From Channallabes apus (Eukaryota; Chordata; Actinopteri; Siluriformes; Clariidae): a stretch of 64,000 bases of DNA. Positions within the stretch are counted from its first letter, which is position 1, and every line of letters starts with the position of its first letter. Under the pieces are notes generated by a model. It was not told where the DNA came from. It made no database searches and saw only the letters and a program-made list of their open reading frames with translations. The stretch spans positions 1 through 64,000 of the forward strand of contig CM060109.1 of assembly GCA_030522415.1 (NCBI GenBank), read 5' to 3'. This document shows, piece after piece, positions 56,901-64,000 of the stretch. The position numbers and the translations under genes were made by a program.

Positions 56901-59900
56901 ACCAGCCGCGACGATGTCCATATACAGTAAAATAAACGCGCTACACACAAAACGTAAACAACGTAGCACCATTTTGGCTCCGGAGCGGCCGCTGCACGCT
57001 ACTGCCGCACCGCCATCTTGGATATTAGATGCCGTAGAAGTGTGTAGTGTTATGTTTCCTTTAAAGATGTCAGGAGTCGCACCATCGTTGGTGTGATCAT
57101 TAGAAGAGAGGCATATATTTTTCATGTTGAAGTGTGTATAAAATTTTTTGGCTGACTCTGTATGCATGTTATGAATAGAAACAGACTGAGAAACACATAC
57201 ACTCACACACACAACGATTGACAGACAGGAAAATCTTACATGTTTGATCTCCTCAAACGTTAGCGGCTTTAGAGACCTGACGGGACCCGGGGGTGATAAG
57301 ATCTCCAACAAACCACTGATATTACCAATCTATAACACATTTATTAGAAAAATTATGAAAAATAATAATACAGCTGTCTTTGTTCTAGTTTATTATTCAC
57401 TTAATTAAATCATTGAAAAAATACAACTGTGTGTTTTTATGTTGGTTTATGCACTTATCTAATTTATTAGATTATGTTACAAACATTCTTCACCTTTTGT
57501 AGCGCCACAAAACCGTATGCCATCTTCGGTACAGGTGGAGGCATCGGCCCGACTGGAATATCACGAAACTGAAAATATTTTAATTATTAATTATAGACAT
57601 ACAGGTGGAGAGATGACATTATCACAGTTAAACATGTCATTAACACACTATTTACTATTATAATAAACACAGTTTGAACACAATCTGTTTGGTGCCTGTA
57701 CTTCTTTTATGACGTCTCTGATGGCCAGCAGTTTGTCAGTCGGATCTCCAGCTTCTGATAGCGGAGCATCGTAATCATAACTCGTCACTACAGGACGGAA
57801 CCGTGTGTCATAATCAGCTCCTGAACATGAAATAAACACAAACAACCATGAAGAACTGTGCACAAGTCAACCTTGGGAGAAAAGATGATTACAAAGACAG
57901 CAATGAAGATTATTTAATGTGATTTCAAAGCCACACACCGTTCCAGTAACCAAAGTTTGTCCCTCCTTCAAACATGTACCTGAGAGAGAGGGGGGGCAGG
58001 ACAGAGGGAGAGAGAAGGAGGGGGAGATGGAGTGAGGGAGAGACAGAGAGAAGGAGAAGGGGAGGGAGAGAGAGAGAGAAGCAGAAGGGGAGGGAGAGAG
58101 AGAGAGAAGGAGAAGGGGAGGGAGAGAGAGAGAGAAGGGGAAGGGGAGGGACAGAGAGGGAGAGAGAAGGGGAAGAGGAGGGAGAGAGAGCGTTAAGTTA
58201 ACACTAGAAGTACCGAGCACCGGTCATTTGACTGCAATGGGGGGAAAAAAAAAATACTTCACACTCGATCAAACTCCAGGACCCTCCTTTCATAACTTTT
58301 CCTAGATCTGTGAGCTTAATCACCCTGCATGCTTACATTTTAAAAATCGCACCAGTAAAACCAGTATAAAGCTATTTTGCTCTTATTTACGTGAAATTGC
58401 TGACAGCTGCGTGTCGGCATGACGTTTCCTGTCTTTTCCAACCTGCGATTCTCATTTCTCTCAGCAGATGGCGCAAGGGATCGCGCATACTATCTATGCG
58501 GCATTCAGTGTGTAGGGTATATTGTCTATAGTGTCTCTAGGGTATATTCACCTCAGTTTAGCGTTAATTTTAATCAGTGTTGCTCTCATCTACTTTTGGA
58601 CACTCCGTTATCAGACTTGGATGCAGACGAACATGTCAGTCTGTTACAAAATGTCTGGCTTGATGTAATAGATGAAACTGCCCCTTTGAAGCCTCTTAAG
58701 CTCAAACCTACATCTGAAGTGTGGCATACTGCTGAGACTCAACTACTAAGGCAAACTTGTAGAAAGTCGGAGCGAAAATGGAAAAAACACAATTTACACA
58801 TTTCTCTACAGCTGTTCAAACAGTTTATTGGCTTATCAGAGAATAACAATCAGTCTAGATGCAAGATCCTGTTTTGAGTTATTAACTCTGTTGTCAATCT
58901 CCCGGTAAACACGATCAGTTGCTTCTGTCAACCTTTGTGACAGCTTTCTCAAGATTTTTTTAAAGACAAAGTAAGGAAACATGGTCTGGGAGCTTATTTC
59001 TCCTCCATCAAGCAGCCTGCTCCCCTGCCGTTGTCTGTATTTTGGAAAGTTTTTGAACCAGTTTCTATTCAGTCACTCAAAGGCACTATTGCTAAATTGA
59101 AACCATCTTCTCCATATGATGCTATTCATCCTAGATTTTTAAGACAAATTATTGATTCGGTTGGACCGGGCTTAGTGTCGTTTTTTTAATAAGTGCCTCT
59201 CAACAGGTGTGGTTCCTGCTAATTTGAAAGCGGCTACTCTTACTACTCTCCTCAAGAAGCCTTAGGTTAGGGTTAGATTCGATTTGTCTGTCCTAAAAAA
59301 TTCTCTCTGATCTACCATTTCTTTCTAAGATTTTAGAAAAGTCTTTTTTTTTTCAATCTTTTCTTGCCTTAAACAGTTTGTTCGAGCATTTTCAAACTGG
59401 TTTTAAGGTCGGCCCACAGTACTGAATATGCCCTATTGAGTGTGTTAAATGACATCTTTTTAGCCACTGATACAGGGGATTCTGTGGTCCTTGTTCTTTT
59501 AGACTTATCAGCTGCCTTCGACACTAGTCTATTTAATAATGTCGAATGGTTGATAGAGTCTTGGGTGGGTCTCCCTGGCATAGTTTTAAAGTGGTTTCAG
59601 TCATTTTTATCCGATAGGAAATATGTGGTTAGGCTAGGAGACTTCTCTTCATTGACTTCTACTTTCCCTTGTGGTCTACCACAAGGTTCTGTGTTGGCCT
59701 CCACTGTATTTTCATTGTACATGATACCTCTAGGCTCTGTTTTTAGGAAACATGGGGCATCATTTAATTTTTACGCTGATGACATGCAAATCTATTTACC
59801 TTTTAAAAAAATTATCGTTTGGGCATGAATGCTTTACCTTGTTTAGATGAAGTTTAATCTTGGTCATCTCAAAACTTCTTATCTCTAAATGAAAAGAAAA

Positions 59901-61193
59901 CTGAGGTGATAGTCTTCGGCCCTTCTGAACATATAAAGGCCCCTGATTTATCACCTTTATCAGCTTTTAGGTCCTTACAGGTTCGTAATTTGGGTGTCCT
60001 GTTAGATGACACATTAAACCTCGATAAACAAATTTACATTTACATTTTCGGCATTTGGCAGACGCTCTTATCCAGAGCGACTTAAATTTTTTAAAATCTC
60101 ATTATACATCTGAGCAGTTGAGGGTTAAGGGCCTTGCTCAAGGACCCAACAGTGGCAACTTGGTGGTTGTGGGGTTTGAACCTGGGATCTTCCGAACCGT
60201 AGTCCAATGCCTTAACCACTGAGCTACCCCTGACCCACAAATCTCAATCCGTGATCGGATCTAGCTTCTATCAGCTCCATACACTTGCAAAAATTAAACC
60301 TTTTCTCACTGACAAGACCCTGGAGATGGCCCTTCATGCTTTTATAACATCCCATCTCAACTATTGCAATTCTCTTTATTATGGCATCTCTAAATTCCCA
60401 AATTTCCCATCTTTAATTGGCCCAGAACACCGCTGTCAAATATCATATGACTCCGCTTTTGAAGGCCCTTCCTTGGCTACCTGTTCAATTCAGAATATAT
60501 TTTAAATTTGTATTATTTGTTTTTAAATCGTTACACCAGCAAGCACCCATCTATTTATCTGAATTGCTGCACCAATATACCCCCCTGAGAAGGTTGAGAT
60601 CGGGTGACCAGAACCTCCTCTTAATTCCACATTCCAGACTCAAGCGTAGAGATGACCGTGTGTTTTCGGTAATTGCGCCTCGTCTTTGGAATGACTTGCC
60701 AGTTGAAATCCGATTTGAGTCCCTTTTAAAAACTCATCTGGTGCTTTTCACTGGCCTACTTGGTTTTACTTTGCCTATCAATTTTTTTGTGTGTGTGTTT
60801 CTGTTTTGTTTCATTTAGGCTGTAATCATGTACTTTTATTTTATGATGTTTCTAAATGTACAGCACTTTGGTCAGTCTCGTAGCTGTTGTAAATGTGCTA
60901 TATAAATAAACTAAATTTAAACTTATTTGGTTAACACTAGAAGCGCCGAGTACCGTTCATCTGACACTCGATCAAATTCCAGGACCCTCCTTTCATGACT
61001 TTTCCTAGATCTGTGAGCTTAATCACCCAGCATGCTTACATTTTCAAAATCGCAGGCATGACATTTCCTGCCTTTTCCAAACTTTCTCATTTCTCTCAGC
61101 AGATGGCGCAAGGGATCGCACATACTACAGTAGCTATGCATCATTCAGTGTGTATATGTAACTATCTCAGGTTTCATTCCATATATGCAGTTC

Positions 61194-61224
<31 letters not shown>

Positions 61225-62773
61225 TGTATATGCTTCCGTGAAATATAGACAATTCCCCATTCATTCCCGCGTTGATAATCAATGATATTTTATAAGGAGA
61301 TTTAGGAATTTAGCTCTACTTCATTTTATAACGTTGAGAAAATTCATTAGTTTGTTCATTCTTTTTGAAGCTTCTGAACTTCTCTGATGTTTTTATTAGT
61401 GTGACAGTGCTTTAGAGGGAACAGGACCAGCGATTTAGTTCTGAACTCGCTTCTGTGAAATTATCGCTAGAACTATTTAATGACCCCTCCTGAGGATATA
61501 AAGCTTTATTATTGCGTTTGAATAAATCAGATCTACCACAACAGATGATAAACTATGCTATGTCAACCAAAGCAAACCATGATTATGCCTCATTTAGTTC
61601 AGTGTTGCTAGGCAATGGACCATGCACCTAATCGGCGGGAACGTGGTGCACTTGGCCGCAGTGTATTATAAACCTGCGGAATGTTTCACTGTTTATGCTC
61701 ACATAAGAATCATGTAAGAAAAGCAAGGGAAATGTGGAAGTGATATGTGGCCACTCAATGAGAACTAAACCAAAGATTTCGGTAACTCCACTGAGCAGTT
61801 GACACTAGTGACACTAAACAGCTGAACAACTTTACTCTTCCGTTTACCTCTGAGAAAAAAAAGCTGTATTTTGTTTGTTTATATTTAGAATTTTTATAAC
61901 ATACAAGAAGATAACAGTTTGGTCTGTGCAGTTAGTGCCCATGTAGAGAATAAATAAATGAGTAACATCTTCCAACCCCCTCTCAAGAGAGTGCCATAGT
62001 CCATTGTTAGTTTTAATGATTTGGCTGAAACATTTTATCACTAAGTACCCTAACACCATTGATCATGAGTTTCAGCTGAAACTAATTCTATACGTACATG
62101 TAACAGAAAATGCTGTGATGCTGTAACCTCTCACAGCCGGAGGTCTAGAGAGAGCTGATTGGCCAAGCTCTCTCAGAGGGGAGGAATGAAAGGTACTTAG
62201 TGCTCCCACATTAATCATGGCTCTACAGCCAATCAGAGGCGTCTGTGAACTCGCGCACGCAGAGGGAGCGGATAGCTGTCCTCCGAGTGTGTTACTCCGT
62301 CCCTAACGGTGCGTGAGCGAGCAGTTCAAAAAGATGCGGTCGGCTGGCGTCACGTGGTTCAGAGGAAACACGTGATAGTCTTCGCCTTCCCAACTGAGTG
62401 GTAGTGGTAGCCTTAATGTGGGAGCCCCCTAGTGACGAGGGGGAATTGGACACGACTAAATTAGGGAGGAAATCGGGGAAAAAAATCAGAAAAAAAAAAA
62501 GGAATTAGATGAAGAAGACAGTGTAGTTTAAATCTTGAGCGTACATGTTGACGTTAGCGCCCATGCTCAGCATGTCTCTCAACATCTTACTGACATTGTG
62601 TGTGTGGACGGAGGCGTGGTCGTCTCCCCAGTGATCCAGCCACCCTGTGTAAAACTCTGAGTTCACCTTAAAGACACAACACACACATATCATTCAGCGT
62701 CCTGCCTCTCTACTGCTTTAACACTCATTAACTACAACCACGCAACATCACAACCACTCTGTAGCTACAGATA

Positions 62774-62807
<34 letters not shown>

Positions 62808-63643
62808 AAAATATCTATTAACTCACCAGAGGGCCCTTGGACTCAAATCTCCTTTGGCGAAGGAAAGCATCACTGATGTTTGTGTCTAACAGAGAAACAG
62901 GAAGTTCTTACACACTGAGTAAAACGACGTTCAACTCCTCTACCTCCTCCAGCTCTGCCAACACACTCCAAATTAAACTGAATTCTGTGAAGGTCAAAGT
63001 TCACAACTGGTGTTGTTTATAAAAGTCTGAATAAACAACTAACATGACTGAGTCGTCTCTTTAAAGCTGAAGTGTTAATGATTTGTTTATGACTTGAAAT
63101 ATAACCATATAGTGTTTGTCTCAAAAGCAGGGATCAAACACACACACAGACCCGTGCCAAAGTCGATGGTGGCGTACAGCCCCTGCAGACTCCCACACGC
63201 CAGCTCTCTATCCGTATTTCCGTCGGTGGTGAACAAAACCACGTCCTTCCCCAGAAAGTTCCGGAACAGCAGTCGAAGAGACCGCATGTAGTTATGATCA
63301 CAGGCGAAGTAACTGCCATACTCATTTTCCACCTGCACACACACACACTTCAGTTTATCATGTTTATACTCTACGCTGTAATTAGTGTTCCTGTGACTAG
63401 CGTGACGCACCTGCACGGTGATGATGTTCCCGCCGTTCTGATAGAGCCACGGACGCATTTTAGTGAGCAGCACAGATAACCAATCACCTACAGCCTGCAT
63501 GAACTCTAAATACACACACACACACAGAGTCAGCAAGCTAAAATCACAGCTCTCTCATGTAAACACCTGGACGCTGACGTACCTGGATCTGCTGAGCGCA
63601 GGAGAATGTTACTGTTGTGGAGCAGCCATGCGGGAAGACCTCC
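50976..63643 (-). CDS. glb1l: Beta-galactosidase-1-like (GH35), 3' thirteen exons; 5' end outside window
   Basis: Exons (minus): 63643-63583, 63505-63411, 63332-63152, 62885-62827, 62666-62545, 57979-57939, 57820-57702, 57568-57494, 57329-57240, 54054-53941, 53834-53703, 53561-53343, 51200-50976. All have AG/GT borders and join without a break to 1533 nt (510 residues plus stop), from GGLPAWLL to the C-terminus; about 150 N-terminal residues lie beyond 64000. The acid/base Glu is in [12 protein letters not shown] and the nucleophile Glu in [12 protein letters not shown], so the enzyme should hydrolyse terminal beta-galactosides, in the lysosome if it behaves like GLB1. [44 protein letters not shown] and the short tail after DRPQLD favour GLB1L over GLB1; whole-protein comparison would decide. 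Introns are 75 bp to 4.6 kb, the large ones filled with transposons. Confidence 0.93.
51336..52959 (+). mobile_element. Tc1-B transposon, copy 3, in the last intron of the beta-galactosidase-like gene
   Basis: Inverted ends cagtggtgtgaaaaactatt, flanked by TA (51334-51335, 52960-52961). Complete at 1624 bp and antisense to the host gene. Confidence 0.95.
51715..52739 (+). pseudogene. Tc1-B transposase, copy 3 (frameshifted)
   Basis: Full start [20 protein letters not shown] at 51715; HTH and [11 protein letters not shown] regions intact. One extra A in the A-run near 52125 shifts the frame, and a GAA-to-TAA change just after DETKV adds a stop. From 52206 to 52739 the rest is open ([41 protein letters not shown]). 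It is the least damaged of the three family B copies here. Confidence 0.93.
54443..54567. repeat. 32-bp tandem repeat
   Basis: The unit actccccacagacatggcaagaaaccaaagac recurs at 54475, 54507 and 54539, with a diverged copy before. A gggttagggtt phrase follows at 54569. Intronic. Confidence 0.85.
54720..57160. mobile_element. TA-flanked inverted-repeat element containing a LINE
   Basis: The left end cagagtcagccaaaaatttta (54720) and right end (to 57160) are inverted copies, both flanked by TA (54718-54719, 57161-57162). This suggests a Tc1/mariner-type element whose centre is a LINE. About 125 bp of non-LINE sequence remains on the right side. No transposase was seen. Confidence 0.65.
54725..57022 (-). 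mobile_element. CR1/Rex1-like LINE in an intron, sense to the host gene
   Basis: Minus strand: 5' end near 57022 (tccaagatggcggtgcggca), endonuclease-region remnants ([21 protein letters not shown] at about 55800), then RT ([39 protein letters not shown]; 55490-54870). The 3' tail is tcactgtgtactaactgtatatggttgaagtgacaataagg. Broken by several frameshifts, and the second half of RT is missing. The clade label is from general resemblance. Confidence 0.85.
57988..58191. repeat. Polypurine/polypyrimidine tract at a splice acceptor
   Basis: About 200 bp of almost pure GA on plus (ggagagagagagagaaggag-type units of ~38 bp, three to four times). In the gene sense it is CT-rich and ends in the acceptor ctctctctcag for the 41-bp exon 57979-57939. 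Confidence 0.92.
58194..58510. repeat. Dispersed repeat, copy 1 (left of LINE)
   Basis: Starts ttaacactagaagtaccgag; contains aggaccctcctttcataact and ctcagcagatggcgcaaggg. A second copy lies at 60932-61160. The TTAA start followed by cactagaa recalls piggyBac-type ends, but no opposite end was found. Confidence 0.6.
58511..60931 (+). mobile_element. L2-like LINE, decayed, in the large intron
   Basis: Remnants include [20 protein letters not shown] (about 58600), RT motifs [13 protein letters not shown] (59485), [20 protein letters not shown] (about 59680) and [12 protein letters not shown] (59775), and the C-terminal [20 protein letters not shown] to [20 protein letters not shown] (60417-60740). 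It ends gtgctatataaataaac. A SINE interrupts it at 60029-60236. Stops and frameshifts abound; a ttaggttagggttag phrase sits at 59262. Confidence 0.9.
60029..60236 (-). mobile_element. tRNA-derived SINE inside the LINE
   Basis: Minus strand: gtcaggggtagctcagtggt (A box), ccaggttcaaaccccac (B box), gggtccttgagcaaggccct, and a 3' part ctctggataagagcgtctgc, ccaaatgccgaaaatgtaaat. Complete-looking copy. Confidence 0.88.
60932..61160. repeat. Dispersed repeat, copy 2 (right of LINE)
   Basis: Matches 58194-58510 (ttaacactagaagcgccgag, then gaccctcctttcatgact, ctcagcagatggcgcaaggg) with an internal deletion of about 60 bp. Same orientation as copy 1. Confidence 0.8.
61161..62109. other. Intronic DNA with a (CA)n tract, no gene seen
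   Basis: (CA)n at 61196-61224. Otherwise unremarkable AT-rich intron sequence. Confidence 0.55.
62110..62502 (+). mobile_element. SINE-like retroposon with A-rich tail
   Basis: Contains cagccaatcagaggcgtctg, agaggaaacacgtgatagtc, ttcgccttcccaactgagtg, gtgacgagggggaattggac and acgactaaattagggaggaaatcgggg before an A-rich tail (62478-62502). This resembles a common fish retroposon. It ends 43 bp from an exon of the beta-galactosidase-like gene. Confidence 0.65.
62775..62805. repeat. (GT)n microsatellite
   Basis: About 15 GT units, 22 bp from the donor of exon 62885-62827. Confidence 0.95.
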
Positions 63644-64000
63644 CTACACACACACACACAGAGAGAGAGCATGCAGTCAGCATGTTTACATCATCCATAA
63701 GTACCAGTCATGTAATTAGTGTCTCTGCCTGGGATTAACTAATTTTGCTGATTTATGTAGAACTAACTACCATTAGCCCGTTAGTGTTACACATAAACTC
63801 CCTGTGAGATCGTCACAGTGTATTGTTAGAACTTACTGTAGGTTGTTCAGTGTCCTAGAACAGGATTTATGAAGACACTCAAGAGACAGAACAAACATGG
63901 AAGTTGCAGGTTCTAAGACATTTTAATAAGAACAAACTCGCGACTCGTCGTTTCCTCTTTTTTTAGACATCACTGTGTCTAACTTCTCCTTTTCATTTCC
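63644..64000. other. Intron of the beta-galactosidase-like gene, no exon seen
   Basis: No open block with splice borders matching the next upstream GH35 exon (the part containing the conserved PGPYICAEWE region) was found, so it lies beyond the window. Confidence 0.7.

Noticed and set aside
57974..58201. Arg/Glu-rich 75-residue frame
   Set aside because: Direct product of the GA-rich tract at a splice site.
60029..60236. Possible tRNA gene (A-box and B-box-like motifs)
   Set aside because: The motifs belong to a SINE; no full cloverleaf with proper acceptor pairing was seen. The same holds at 18561-18767 and 41991-42374.
50976..63643. Calling the GH35 gene GLB1 itself
   Set aside because: Key stretches (FGYWNGAD, AGDPT, PPP-PKM, short C-terminus) fit GLB1L better; a full alignment is needed to be certain.

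Overview
The window is the left end of a vertebrate chromosome, almost certainly a teleost fish. It opens with about 4.3 kb of CCCTAA telomere repeats. The rest carries fish-typical mobile elements (two Tc1-like families, Ty3/gypsy chromovirus, BEL/Pao, L2-like LINEs, tRNA-derived SINEs, hAT) and two host genes with clear fish relatives. The SINE set looks ostariophysan, possibly catfish, but that is an inference from general familiarity and not a proven placement.

Layout. 1-4303: telomere. 4304-10688: GC-rich subtelomere built from tandem repeats with periods of about 147, 147/150, 41, 104, 74 and 282 bp, several with internal dyad symmetry. 10689-13396: two near-identical 1.2-kb AT-rich blocks, each bounded by short interstitial telomere arrays. 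A third, decayed block (13741-13951 plus 17545-17769) is split by a nest of transposons (Tc1-A holding a retroposon and a Tc1-B). The last interstitial telomere array, at about 17.77 kb, marks the inner edge of the subtelomeric repeats.

18275-24012, minus strand: a complete eight-exon astacin-family metalloprotease gene of the six-cysteine (c6ast/nephrosin/hatching-enzyme-like) group, 275 codons in an unbroken spliced frame. Its catalytic glutamate is Gln and its Met-turn tyrosine is Phe, so the product is probably a zinc-binding pseudoenzyme. 25346-30447: full-length but broken Ty3/gypsy chromovirus. 30639-32246: Tc1-B copy. 32918-46611: BEL/Pao complex with a 3.0-kb TIR transposon inside gag and a repeat-rich segment between its later LTRs. 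47030-49340: L2-like LINE. 49626-50698: hAT-like element holding a solo LTR.

50976-63643, minus strand, running off the right edge: a GH35 beta-galactosidase gene most like GLB1L. Thirteen 3' exons give 510 residues, with both catalytic glutamates present and an intact frame. Its introns hold a Tc1-B, two LINEs, SINEs and a 190-bp CT tract abutting a 41-bp exon. No RNA gene, CRISPR array or prokaryotic feature was seen. Only the astacin-like and beta-galactosidase genes look like functional host coding genes; most other long reading frames belong to decayed mobile elements or are chance frames in repeats.
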